A DNA stretch of 64,000 nucleotides from contig NZ_PJMX01000001.1 in NCBI RefSeq assembly GCF_002846415.1, forward strand, positions 2,728,001-2,792,000, given 5' to 3'. Shown here one piece after another: positions 56,938 through 64,000 of the stretch (positions are counted from its first letter, which is position 1; every line of letters starts with the position of its first letter). This DNA comes from Streptomyces sp. TLI_146 (lineage in GTDB: Bacteria > Actinomycetota > Actinomycetes > Streptomycetales > Streptomycetaceae). Both the position numbers and the translations under genes were made by a program. Under the pieces are notes generated by a model. That model worked only from the letters and a program-made list of their open reading frames with translations. It was not told the DNA's origin and made no database searches.

Positions 56938-57591
56938 TCAGCGCGGGGTGATGAACCCCGACTCGTACGCCTTGATCACCGCCTGGGTGCGGTCGCGCGC
57001 GCCCGTCTTCGCGAGCACCGACGCCACGTGCGTCTTCGCCGTCGCGGGGCCGACGCCCATCCGGTCCGCGATCTCCGCGTTGGAGAGCCCGGTCGCCATC
57101 AGCCGCAGGACGTCCGCCTCGCGCTCGGTGAGCCGGGCCGCCCAGGGCGGGGGCGCGGGCCGGGCCGAGGAGTGCAGCGCGGCGAGCTCGCGCACCGCCG
57201 ACGGGTAGAGCAGCGAGTCGCTGCGGGCCACCAGCCGCACGGCCTGCACCAGTTCCTCGGCCGCCGCCCGCTTCAGCAGGAACCCGGCGGCCCCGGCGCG
57301 CAGCGCGTCGTACACGTACGAGTCGTTCTCGAAGGTCGTCACCACCACGATCCGCGGCGGCGAGGGGAGTGTCGCCAGGATCTGCTCGGTGGCGCGGATG
57401 CCGTCGATCTCGGGCATCCGCACGTCCATCAGGACCACGTCGGGGCGCAGTTCGCGCACCACCGACACCGCCTGCGCGCCGGTCGCGGCCTCGCCCACGA
57501 CCTCCAGGTCCGCCTCCGCCTCCAGGATGGCCCGCAGCGCGGTGCGCACCATCCGCTCGTCGTCCGCGAGCACCACCCGGATCGCGCTCAT
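56938..57591 (-). CDS. Response regulator, NarL/LuxR type
   Basis: A 217-residue response regulator. Receiver: IRVVLADDERMVRTALRAIL with acidic DD, phospho-acceptor Asp in VVLMDVRMPEIDG, Thr in IVVVTTFEND, Lys in GFLLKRAAAEEL. DNA-binding LuxR helix-turn-helix: ARLTEREADVLRLMATGLSNAEIADRMGVGPATAKTHVASVLAKTGARDRTQAV. ATG at 57591 overlaps the kinase stop (ATGA), confirming the pair. Target genes unknown; the PBP gene downstream is a candidate by proximity only. Confidence 0.93.
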   Translation of the reverse strand: MSAIRVVLADDERMVRTALRAILEAEADLEVVGEAATGAQAVSVVRELRPDVVLMDVRMPEIDGIRATEQILATLPSPPRIVVVTTFENDSYVYDALRAGAAGFLLKRAAAEELVQAVRLVARSDSLLYPSAVRELAALHSSARPAPPPWAARLTEREADVLRLMATGLSNAEIADRMGVGPATAKTHVASVLAKTGARDRTQAVIKAYESGFITPR

Positions 57592-58820
57592 CGCGCACCA
57601 CCGACCGGGAAGCGGGCGGTGAGCCGCCACCGGCCGTCCTCGGGGCCCGCGTGCGCGCGGCCGCCGAGCAGGGCGGCCCGTTCGGCGATCCCGAGCAGGC
57701 CCCGGCCGCCCCCCGGGCGTACCACCTGAGCCGTATCGGGCAGGGGGTTCTCCATCACGATCTCCACTTCCTCGCCGTCGACGGCGATCCGCAGGGCCAC
57801 GGGCGCGGCGCCGCCGTGCCGCAGGGCGTTGCTCAGCCCCTCCTGCACGATCCGGTACGCCTCGCGCGAGACCAGTTCCGGCACGGCGGCGAGGTCGCCG
57901 TCCGCCGTGTACGACACCTTCAGGCCGGTACGCGACAGCAGCCCGTCGAGGCCGGTGAGCCCGGGACCCGCGGCCCCGGCCGCCTCGTCGTCGCCCTGGC
58001 GCAGCAGGCCGAGCACGGCGTCGAGTTCACCGACCGTGCGCCGGGTCGTCTCCTCGATCGCCGCCAGCGCCTCCCGTACGAAGGCGGGGTCGCGGTCGAA
58101 CACCCGGCGGGCCGCGCCCGCCTGGAGCGTCACCGCGCTCAGCGCGTGGCCGACCGAGTCGTGCAGCTCGCGCGCCAGCCGGTTGCGCACGGCCAGCTCC
58201 GCCGCCCGCTGCTCGGCCGCCGCCAGCCGGTCCGCGGGCGTCGGTCCGAGCAGCCGGGGCGCCCAGCGGGCGAGCAGCGCCCCGCCGCCGGCCGCGCAGC
58301 AGACCAGCGCCAGCAGGCTCACGAAACCGGCCGGCGCGGCGAGCAGCACCGTCCAGCCGTCGAAGGCGGGTATCCCGAGGCGGGAGTCGCGCAGCGCCGC
58401 GAAGAACGGCAGCGCGATCAGCGCCACGGCGAACGGCGGCAGCGCGAGCGTCATACCGCTGATGACCCCGCCGAGGCCGATGTGGAGCGTGAACCACCCG
58501 GCGGTGCGCACCCGGGCCGCCCGGGATCCGGCCGGGCCGTCCGCGAGCGCGGCCGGGTCGACGCCGCACAGCGCCCGGGCCGCCGCCACCGACAGCGGGC
58601 GGGCGATCGGGAACAGCGCGGAGACGGCGGCGATCGGCAAGGCGCAGGCGAAGGCGGCGAGTTGGAGGGGGAGGCTGCCGTACACGTTCGCGCCGCCGGT
58701 GACCGCCCCGACGATCACCGCGCCGAGCAGGAAGTACGGCATCAACGCCGCGCCCCCCAGCACCAGATGGACCCAGCGCAGCCGGGCCGTCCGGCCGAGC
58801 AGCCGCGTCGCGATGATCAT
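57588..58820 (-). CDS. Sensor histidine kinase, NarX/DesK-like (HisKA_3)
   Basis: A 410-residue membrane histidine kinase. About six hydrophobic spans fill the first ~215 residues (LGGAALMPYFLLGAVIVGAV, LPLQLAAFACALPIAAV, LALPPFAVALIALPFFA, VLLAAPAGFVSLLALVCCA). The dimerisation helix carries the phospho-His in RLARELHDSVGHALSAVTLQAGAARRVFDRD. The catalytic domain has VQEGLSNALRHGGAAPVALRIAVDGEEVEIVMENPL (N-box) and GGGRGLLGIAERAALLGGR (G-box). Signal unknown. ATG at 58820. Its stop overlaps the response-regulator ATG. Confidence 0.93.
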   Translation of the reverse strand: MIIATRLLGRTARLRWVHLVLGGAALMPYFLLGAVIVGAVTGGANVYGSLPLQLAAFACALPIAAVSALFPIARPLSVAAARALCGVDPAALADGPAGSRAARVRTAGWFTLHIGLGGVISGMTLALPPFAVALIALPFFAALRDSRLGIPAFDGWTVLLAAPAGFVSLLALVCCAAGGGALLARWAPRLLGPTPADRLAAAEQRAAELAVRNRLARELHDSVGHALSAVTLQAGAARRVFDRDPAFVREALAAIEETTRRTVGELDAVLGLLRQGDDEAAGAAGPGLTGLDGLLSRTGLKVSYTADGDLAAVPELVSREAYRIVQEGLSNALRHGGAAPVALRIAVDGEEVEIVMENPLPDTAQVVRPGGGRGLLGIAERAALLGGRAHAGPEDGRWRLTARFPVGGAR

Positions 58821-58918
58821 GCGGACAGCGTAGGGCAGGACGGCGGGCGGGAGTTCGGCGCGCCAGGGTGAGGACGACGACGGGCCGGGCGTGCGCGGCG
58901 GAGGCGGACGTCGTGCGC

Positions 58919-59689
58919 CTAGAGCCTGCGGGTGGCCAGGGTCAGCCGGTCGCGGGCGTCGAACAGGGCGTCCTTGACCATCTGCTCGTGCGCCGGGGTC
59001 AGCCGCGCGACCGGCACCGAGCAGCTGATCGCGTCGCGCGCGGGGGTCCGGTACGGGATCGCGACGCCGAAGCAGCGCAGCCCCAGCGTGTTCTCCTCAC
59101 GGTCCACCGCGTACCCCTGCTCGCGGATCTGGTGCAGCTCCTCGATGAGCTTCTCGCGGTCGGTGATGGTGTGCTCGGTCAGCTGCTGGAGCGTCTCCGG
59201 CAGCAGCTTGCGCACCTGCTCGTCGCTGTGGGTGGCGAGCAGCGCCTTGCCCAGCGAGGTCGAGTGCGCGGGCAGCCGGCGGCCGACGCGGGTGAAGGGG
59301 CGCAGATAGTGCTGGGACTGGCGGGTGGCCAGGTAGACCACGTTGGTGCCGTCGAGGCGGGCGAGGTGGATGGTCTCCGTGGTGTCGTCGGAGAGCCGGT
59401 CCAGGGTGGGCCGGGCGGCCGCGACGACCTCGTCGCCGTCGATGTACGAGGTGCCGACCAGCAGGGCCCGCACCCCGATCCCGTACCGCGTGCCGGTGGC
59501 GTCGGTCTCCACCCAGCCGAGCTCCACCAGGGTGCGCAGCAGCATGTAGAGGCTGGACTTCGGGTAGCCGACCGCCTCCTGGACCGCCGCGAGGGAGTGC
59601 ATTCCGGGGCGCCCCGCGAAGTACTCCAACAACTCCACCGTACGCACGGCGGACTTGACCTGGGCCCCACCTGTCTCGGCAGCCGACAT
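58919..59689 (-). CDS. IclR family transcriptional regulator
   Basis: A 256-residue IclR regulator. N-terminal winged helix: VKSAVRTVELLEYFAGRPGMHSLAAVQEAVGYPKSSLYMLLRTLVELGWVETDATGTRYGIG. C-terminal effector domain: IHLARLDGTNVVYLATRQSQHYLRPFTRVGRRLPAHSTSLGKALLATH, then VDREENTLGLRCFGVAIPYRTPARDAISCSVPVARLTP. ATG at 59689; an upstream frame adds 25 residues without evident homology. It is divergent from the aldehyde dehydrogenase gene and probably controls the sugar-acid genes to its right, with a sugar-acid intermediate as effector (inferred). Confidence 0.92.
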   Translation of the reverse strand: MSAAETGGAQVKSAVRTVELLEYFAGRPGMHSLAAVQEAVGYPKSSLYMLLRTLVELGWVETDATGTRYGIGVRALLVGTSYIDGDEVVAAARPTLDRLSDDTTETIHLARLDGTNVVYLATRQSQHYLRPFTRVGRRLPAHSTSLGKALLATHSDEQVRKLLPETLQQLTEHTITDREKLIEELHQIREQGYAVDREENTLGLRCFGVAIPYRTPARDAISCSVPVARLTPAHEQMVKDALFDARDRLTLATRRL

Positions 59690-59774
59690 TCGACCTCGCC
59701 CCTTCTTGTCTGCGCGTCTTGCCAACGCAGAACGCCCGTCAATAGAGTCCAGCATATTCACCAACAGGAACGCT

Positions 59775-59790
59775 GTTCAGAATACCGAAC
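59775..59790. promoter_or_regulatory. Candidate IclR operator in the divergent IclR/aldehyde dehydrogenase gap
   Basis: GTTCAGAATACCGAAC is a 16-bp partial palindrome (GTTCnGnATnCnGAAC) in the 193-bp divergent gap. A related GTTCAGAAATA occurs ahead of the KDG dehydratase gene near 63895. Position and shared half-site suggest an operator for the IclR protein. Confidence 0.5.
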
Positions 59791-59882
59791 AAACCCTGGT
59801 GGCGGAGCAGGACGGGCAAGGATGACCAGCATGGTCCCGTACCCGGGCGACGGGCAGGACCGGAAGCCGGAAGGACATCGCG

Positions 59883-61436
59883 GTGAGCACAGCACCAGTC
59901 TGGAGTGTCGACCCCCGTACCGGGAAGCCGCGCGAGGAAGTCGCTTCGGAGGCGACGGAGCGCGAGGTCGACGAGGCGGTAAGGGCCGCCTGGGCGGCGC
60001 GCGGCGCGCTCGCCGACCGGGGGGTACGGGCCGCGCTGCTGCGGACCGCCGCCGAACTGCTCGACGGGGCCGCGGAGCACGTGGTGGAGGCCGCCGACGC
60101 CGAGACGGCCCTCGGGCCGGTCCGGCTCACCGGTGAACTCGCCCGGACCACCGCCCAGTTGCGGGCGTTCGCGGACGTGGTGGACGAGGGCGCGTTCCTG
60201 GACGTGCGCATCGACCACGCGGACCCGGACCGCACCCCGCCGTGGCCGGACCTGCGGCGGATGAAGGTGCCGCTGGGGGTGGTCGCGGTGTACTCGGCGT
60301 CCAACTTCCCGCTCGCCTTCTCCGTCCCCGGCGGGGACACGGCGAGCGCGCTGGCGGCCGGGTGCCCGGTCGTGGTCAAGGCGCACCCGGCCCACCCGGC
60401 CACCTCCGAGCTGTGCGCCTCGCTGCTGCGGCGGGCGGCGGTACGGGTCGGGCTGCCGCAGGACGTGGTGACGCTGGTCCACGGCTTCGACGCGGGCGTC
60501 GCGCTGGTGCGCCACCCGCTGGTCTCGGCGGCCGGCTTCACCGGTTCGGTACGGGGCGGGCGCGCCCTCTTCGACGCGGCGGCGGCCCGGCCGGTGCCGA
60601 TCCCCTTCCACGGCGAGCTGGGGTCCCTCAACCCGGTCGTGGTCACGCGGGCGGCGGCCGAGGAGCGCGGCGAGGAGATCGGGGCGGGGCTAGGGGCGTC
60701 GATGACGCTGGGCGTCGGCCAGTTCTGCACCAAGCCGGGCTTCGCGCTGGTCCCGGCGGGCGCGGGTGGGGACGCGCTGGTGAAGGCGCTGACGGCGGTG
60801 GTGAGCGACTCGGAGGCGGGGGTGATGCTCGACCACCGGATGCGGGACGCGTTCGTGGCGGGGGTGGCCGAGCGGGCCGCGCTCGACGGGGTGGAGGCGC
60901 CGGTGACGCCCGGTTCCGGCGGGGAGCACACGGTGAGCGCGGGGTTCCTGACGGTGGAGGCTTCGGCGCTGGCCTCCTCGGGGCCGCACGATCTGCTGCT
61001 GGAGGAGTGCTTCGGGCCGGTGACGGTGGTGGCGCGGTATGAGCACCCGTCCGAGATCGGAGCGGTGCTCTCGCGGTTGCCGGGGAACCTGACGGCGACG
61101 CTTCAGCTTTCGGCGGGGGAGGCGGCGGGTTCCGACGGCGGGGCGGCGGGGCTGCTGCTCGCGGAGCTGACGGCGCTCGCGGGGCGCGTCCTGGTGGACG
61201 GGTGGCCTACGGGGGTGGCGGTGGCGCCGGCGCAGCACCACGGGGGCCCGTACCCGGCCACGACGTCCACGTCCACGTCGGTGGGGGCGACGGCGATCGA
61301 GCGGTGGCTGCGCCCGGTGACGTACCAGAACACGCCGGAGGCATTGCTTCCGGAGGAGTTGCGGGAGGGGGGTGCGGTGGCGGTACCCCGCCGGGTGGAC
61401 GGCCGGTGGGAATTCCCCGCCCCGCCCCTTCCCTAA
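59883..61436 (+). CDS. Alpha-ketoglutarate semialdehyde (2,5-dioxovalerate) dehydrogenase
   Basis: A 517-residue aldehyde dehydrogenase of the KGSADH group. KVPLGVVAVYSASNFPLAFSVPGGDTASALAAGCPVVVKAHPAHPATSELCASLL is the cofactor-binding core. The general base Glu is in PIPFHGELGSLNPVVVTRAAA and the nucleophile Cys in SMTLGVGQFCTKPGFALVPAG; LLEECFGPVTVVARYEHPSEI follows. It oxidises 2,5-dioxovalerate to 2-oxoglutarate at the end of hexarate or pentose oxidation, consistent with the KDG dehydratase downstream. GTG at 59883 after GGAAGG. The last few codons and the TAA lie in the terminus of repeat copy F. Confidence 0.9.
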   Translation: MSTAPVWSVDPRTGKPREEVASEATEREVDEAVRAAWAARGALADRGVRAALLRTAAELLDGAAEHVVEAADAETALGPVRLTGELARTTAQLRAFADVVDEGAFLDVRIDHADPDRTPPWPDLRRMKVPLGVVAVYSASNFPLAFSVPGGDTASALAAGCPVVVKAHPAHPATSELCASLLRRAAVRVGLPQDVVTLVHGFDAGVALVRHPLVSAAGFTGSVRGGRALFDAAAARPVPIPFHGELGSLNPVVVTRAAAEERGEEIGAGLGASMTLGVGQFCTKPGFALVPAGAGGDALVKALTAVVSDSEAGVMLDHRMRDAFVAGVAERAALDGVEAPVTPGSGGEHTVSAGFLTVEASALASSGPHDLLLEECFGPVTVVARYEHPSEIGAVLSRLPGNLTATLQLSAGEAAGSDGGAAGLLLAELTALAGRVLVDGWPTGVAVAPAQHHGGPYPATTSTSTSVGATAIERWLRPVTYQNTPEALLPEELREGGAVAVPRRVDGRWEFPAPPLP

Positions 61437-61749
61437 ACCCTCCGGGGGTGGGTGGGGGCTGAGGCGGGCCGACAGCTTGCGGGGCCTGCGGCCCCTGCGC
61501 CCCGCTTCGCGTTCGTCCGCGGGCCGCCCCCAACTGGTCGCGCGGTTCCCCGCGCCCCTGAAAACACCCCTCCGGGGCGCCCCGGGGACTGCCGCGCAGC
61601 GGCATTCTCAGGGGCGCGGGGAACTGCGCGAGCAACCCAGCACGGTCCGCAGACGAACTCAGGAGGGTCTGGGGGCGAAGCCCCCAGCAGCCCGGCCCAC
61701 CCCCGGCCGCCCGCTCAGGGCTTTCGGGAAGGGGCGGGGTGGGGGCGAC
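61425..61749. repeat. Dispersed GC-rich inverted repeat, copy F (between convergent genes)
   Basis: Full-length copy: CCCCGCCCCTTCCCTAAACC, GGGGGTGGGTGGGGG, GCGGGGCCTGCGGCCCCTGC, CTGGTCGCGCGGTTCCCCGC, CACCCCTCCGGGGCGCCCCG, GGGGCGCGGGGAACTGCGCG, GGTCCGCAGACGAACTCAGG, CTGGGGGCGAAGCCCCCAG and the right end GGGAAGGGGCGGGGTGGGGG. Outer ends are inverted repeats of each other. The first 12 bp encode the last three codons and stop of the aldehyde dehydrogenase. No gene is seen otherwise. Confidence 0.92.
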
Positions 61750-62889
61750 TCACCGCACCAGAGCGCGGCGCACAGCCGCCCCGTCCTCCCCCGACGCCAA
61801 CCCCGCGTGGTACAGCCGCAACTCCGTCGCCCCCGCGGCCTCGGCCAGAGCCGCGTCCTCCTTCAGCGACCCCGGCCTGCCGCCCATCCCCGCCACCACC
61901 GTCAGGTTCGCCGCGACCACGGACCCGGCGCCCGCGTGCGCCGCGAACGGCCGCAGCAGGTCCGGGCGCCCGGCCGGGCACGGGACGACCACCCCGTCCG
62001 CGAACCCGAACACCCCCGCCGGATCCACCCCGGCGTTCGCCCCGCACCGATGCACCCCGGGATCCGCGTGCAACAGCACCTGGAACCCCGGACCGGCCGC
62101 GGCCCGCACCGCGCCGACCACCTCCTCCTGAAGCGCGCGCGCCACCGCGGCCCGGTATCCGACCGTCGCCTCAAGCAGCGGAACCGCCGCCGGGGACGGC
62201 GCCCCGCGCCAGACCGGCTCCAGCGACTCCCGCACCGACCCCGCCAGCCGCTCCGCGTCCAGCCCCCACTCCGCGTACCCCCGTCGGCACCCGTCGCAGA
62301 AGCACAGCGACATCAGATACTGGGCCGTGTCGTCCAGCGCCACCCCCGCGATCTTGTCGTGGGCGTGCAGGTGCGCCAGGCCGTACCAGCCGCAGGACTC
62401 CAGCTCCGTCCCGCGCGCCCCGGGCCGTACCGCCGCCTCCGCCGCCAGGGCGACCAGGTACGCGCGGACCTCCGGCCGCGCTATGCACGGCGCCCAGGGA
62501 TAGCGGTCGCCGTACGCGTTGACCACCGAGGTCCCCGGATGCTCCGCGCCCAGGCGGGAGTTGTGGGCGAGGACGACCCAGGAGTGGACGGCGAGGCCGA
62601 CCGCCGCGAGCGCCTCGGCGGCCTCGCCGTACGCGTCCCCGGGCGCCCACGACCCGGCGGCGCAGGGCCGCAGCGCACGGCCGGACCAGCGCCGTTCGTC
62701 GACGGGGTACAGGACCGCCGCGTGCTCGGCCGTGACGATCCGGTGGCGCGGGTGGTGCGGGGTGAGGGCCCGCGTCGAGTGGTAGGCGGCGGCGAGCGTC
62801 ACCTGCCCGACCCCGAGTGCGGCGATCCGCGCGGGCGCGTCCGGGTCGCCGATGACGTCCCAGGGGTAGAGGAACGCCGACGCCTTCAC
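61750..62889 (-). CDS. Unknown protein of the sugar-acid cluster, possibly a TIM-barrel enzyme
   Basis: A 379-residue soluble protein of no family I can name. KASAFLYPWDVIGDPDAPARIAALGVGQVTLAAAYHSTRALTPHHPRHRIV opens it. HSWVVLAHNSRLGAEHPGTSVVNAYGDRYPWAPCIARPEVRAYLVALAAE, then CGWYGLAHLHAHDKIAGVALDDTAQYLMSLCFCDGCRRGYAEWGLD, contain many His and a CxCxxC cluster, and FQVLLHADPGVHRCGANAGVDPAGVFGFADGVVVPCP follows. The alternating strand-helix pattern suggests a glycosidase-like TIM barrel. GTG at 62889 overlaps the stop of the KDG dehydratase, so the two form an operon; a role in sugar-acid or polyuronide breakdown is inferred. Confidence 0.65.
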   Translation of the reverse strand: MKASAFLYPWDVIGDPDAPARIAALGVGQVTLAAAYHSTRALTPHHPRHRIVTAEHAAVLYPVDERRWSGRALRPCAAGSWAPGDAYGEAAEALAAVGLAVHSWVVLAHNSRLGAEHPGTSVVNAYGDRYPWAPCIARPEVRAYLVALAAEAAVRPGARGTELESCGWYGLAHLHAHDKIAGVALDDTAQYLMSLCFCDGCRRGYAEWGLDAERLAGSVRESLEPVWRGAPSPAAVPLLEATVGYRAAVARALQEEVVGAVRAAAGPGFQVLLHADPGVHRCGANAGVDPAGVFGFADGVVVPCPAGRPDLLRPFAAHAGAGSVVAANLTVVAGMGGRPGSLKEDAALAEAAGATELRLYHAGLASGEDGAAVRRALVR

Positions 62890-63836
62890 GCGCCCGCCCC
62901 GTCGGCCAGCAGCGCGCGCCCCCGCTCGATCAGCGCGGCCAGCTGCTTGACGTGGGCCGCGTCCGGCTCGCCCAGCGGCGGCCGCACCTCGCCGACCTCC
63001 AGGCCCGCCAGCCGTACGCCCGCCTTGACCAGCGAGACGGCGTATCCGCGGCCCTGGTTGCGCAGTTCGACGAGCGGCACGTAGAAGCCGTCCAGAAGGC
63101 GGTCTACGGTGGCCTCGTCGCCGGTGCCGAGCGCCCGGTGGAAGGCGAGCGCGATGTCGGGGGCGAAGCAGAAGACCGCCGACGAGTAGAGCGTGACGCC
63201 GATGCCCCGGTAGGCGAGGCCGGTGAGCTCGGCCGTGGGCAGGCCGTTGAAGTAGAGGAACGCGTGGCCGGGCACCTCCCGGCGGACCGTGCTGACGATC
63301 CGCTGCATCAGGTCGAGGTCCCCGACGCCGTCCTTGAGGCCGATGATGCCGTCGGTCCGGGCGAGTTCGACGACCGTCGCGGGGGTGAGGACCGCGTTGT
63401 CGCGCTGGTAGACGATGACGTCGAGGGAGGTGGCGGCGGCGAGGGCGGTGTAGTGGCGCAGCAGCCCCTCCTGGTCGGCGACGACGAGGTACGGCGGCAG
63501 GGCGAGCAGCCCGTCGGCGCCCGCGTCCTCGGCGATCCCCGCGTACCGGATCGCGAGGGCCGTCCCGTATCCCGCTCCGGCCACCACCGGCACCCGGCCC
63601 GCGGCCTCCTCGACGGCGGCGGCCACGCACGCGTGGAACTCCTCCGGGGTGAGCGCGTGGAACTCTCCCGTACCGCAGCAGGCGAACACCGCGCCCGCGC
63701 CCGCGTCGATGCCGCTCCGCACGTGCGCGCGGAAGGCATCGAGGTCGAGGCCGCCGTCCGGCCCGAACGGGGTGACCGGGAAGAAGAGGAGACCGTCCAG
63801 GCGGGCGGCGAGCGGGGATGGGTTCTCGGGCGTCAC
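62886..63836 (-). CDS. 5-dehydro-4-deoxyglucarate dehydratase (KdgD-like)
   Basis: A 316-residue DHDPS/NAL-fold aldolase-type enzyme. DGLLFFPVTPFGPDGGLDLDAFRAHVRSGIDAGAGAVFACCGTGEFHALTPEEF is the family N-terminus (GTGEF). SLDVIVYQRDNAVLTPATVVELART has the catalytic Tyr, and DGIIGLKDGVGDLDLMQRI the Schiff-base Lys. The pattern GLKDGVGD and AFLYFNGLPTAEL is typical of 5-dehydro-4-deoxyglucarate dehydratase, which converts KDG to 2,5-dioxovalerate, the substrate of the dehydrogenase at 59883. GTG at 63836 follows GGGAG; GTG at 63866 adds 10 residues but sits in the promoter region. Confidence 0.88.
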   Translation of the reverse strand: MTPENPSPLAARLDGLLFFPVTPFGPDGGLDLDAFRAHVRSGIDAGAGAVFACCGTGEFHALTPEEFHACVAAAVEEAAGRVPVVAGAGYGTALAIRYAGIAEDAGADGLLALPPYLVVADQEGLLRHYTALAAATSLDVIVYQRDNAVLTPATVVELARTDGIIGLKDGVGDLDLMQRIVSTVRREVPGHAFLYFNGLPTAELTGLAYRGIGVTLYSSAVFCFAPDIALAFHRALGTGDEATVDRLLDGFYVPLVELRNQGRGYAVSLVKAGVRLAGLEVGEVRPPLGEPDAAHVKQLAALIERGRALLADGAGA

Positions 63837-63866
63837 AGGCGCTCCCAGGGCAAGGTCGTCGTGCAC

Positions 63867-63901
63867 AATTCTGATCGGTGTTTATATTTCTGAACGCCAT
63901 C
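63867..63901. promoter_or_regulatory. Candidate regulator sites ahead of the KDG dehydratase gene
   Basis: On the minus strand, GTTCAGAAAT and GATCAGAATT are two similar half-sites about 19 bp apart, in an AT-rich stretch 30-65 bp ahead of the start at 63836. The first resembles the GTTCAGAATA of the site at 59775, so the same IclR-type regulator may act here. The rest of the window to 64000 shows no gene. Confidence 0.4.
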
Positions 63902-64000
63902 ACGCTATGGCAGCGCCCTGACGACGGTCAAGACGCGCAACCCCGGCGCGCGGGTGTTTTGCCCGCGGGTGACATCGCCGCCGCCATGACGTCGGAAGGC

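Noticed and set aside
9137..61749. The dispersed repeat as an insertion sequence
   Set aside because: No copy contains a transposase-like ORF and no clear target-site duplication could be seen by eye. It may be a non-autonomous element, but that needs comparison with related genomes.

Overview
The window is a high-GC actinobacterial chromosome segment, almost certainly from Streptomyces. Reasons: very high GC with G/C at third codon positions, many GTG starts, stop/start (ATGA, GTGA) overlaps inside operons, a SCO1860-type LAETG surface protein, and a gene order that, from memory, matches the S. coelicolor SCO1838-SCO1875 neighbourhood (gbn, an ABC-F gene, pitH2, the cobalamin cluster, ectABCD, a class B PBP). 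No tRNA, rRNA, CRISPR array, IS element or phage gene was seen.

Layout. 1-5.8 kb: the start of a probable acetoacetate decarboxylase-family gene divergent from a TetR regulator, a DnaQ/BRCT exonuclease, a small Cys-rich protein, SURF1, a GH15 glycosidase and an SDR. 5.9-9.1 kb: an Asp23/Gls24-AmaP envelope-stress cluster (five minus-strand genes) with a divergent gene of its own. 9.5-18.5 kb: enoyl-CoA hydratase, the nucleoid protein Gbn, an ABC-F ATPase, a secreted protein, a zinc metallopeptidase, a VOC protein, a large protein of unknown function, an alpha/beta hydrolase and a class II aldolase. 18.6-20.3 kb: a Pit phosphate transporter behind a PHO box, with a small membrane partner and a strong terminator.

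20.3-38.9 kb is the cobalamin block. A cobalamin riboswitch and a 22-codon leader ORF precede cobD-cobQ-cobN-chlID-cobO-cobB-cobI. A ZIP metal transporter then sits on the opposite strand, and cobM-cobL-cbiG/cobJ-cobH-cbiX-cobC follow. Nearly all of these genes overlap by a few bases. They cover corrin ring methylation, contraction and amidation, cobalt insertion, adenosylation and aminopropanol attachment. cobA, cobK/cbiJ and cobU/S/T are not in the window.

39-64 kb: an LAETG-anchored protein, an amidohydrolase, a class V aminotransferase, ectABCD (ectoine and 5-hydroxyectoine), a DinB-like protein, a GNAT-like protein, an Old Yellow Enzyme divergent from its probable MarR regulator, a second class V PLP enzyme, a DsbA/FrnE oxidoreductase, a GlxA/AraC regulator divergent from an MFS pump, another MFS protein, a class B PBP, a two-component pair, and an IclR-controlled sugar-acid cluster (ketoglutarate-semialdehyde dehydrogenase, an unknown protein, KDG dehydratase).

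The most unusual structure is a family of about 0.1-0.35 kb GC-rich repeats with long inverted arms. Five of six copies lie exactly between convergent gene pairs. The sixth is an in-frame, stop-free insertion inside cobB between its ATPase and glutaminase halves. Other points of interest are a hairpin that encloses the start codon of the GNAT-like gene, a 4 x 22 bp tandem repeat ahead of the ABC-F gene, and clustered GATC sites ahead of gbn.
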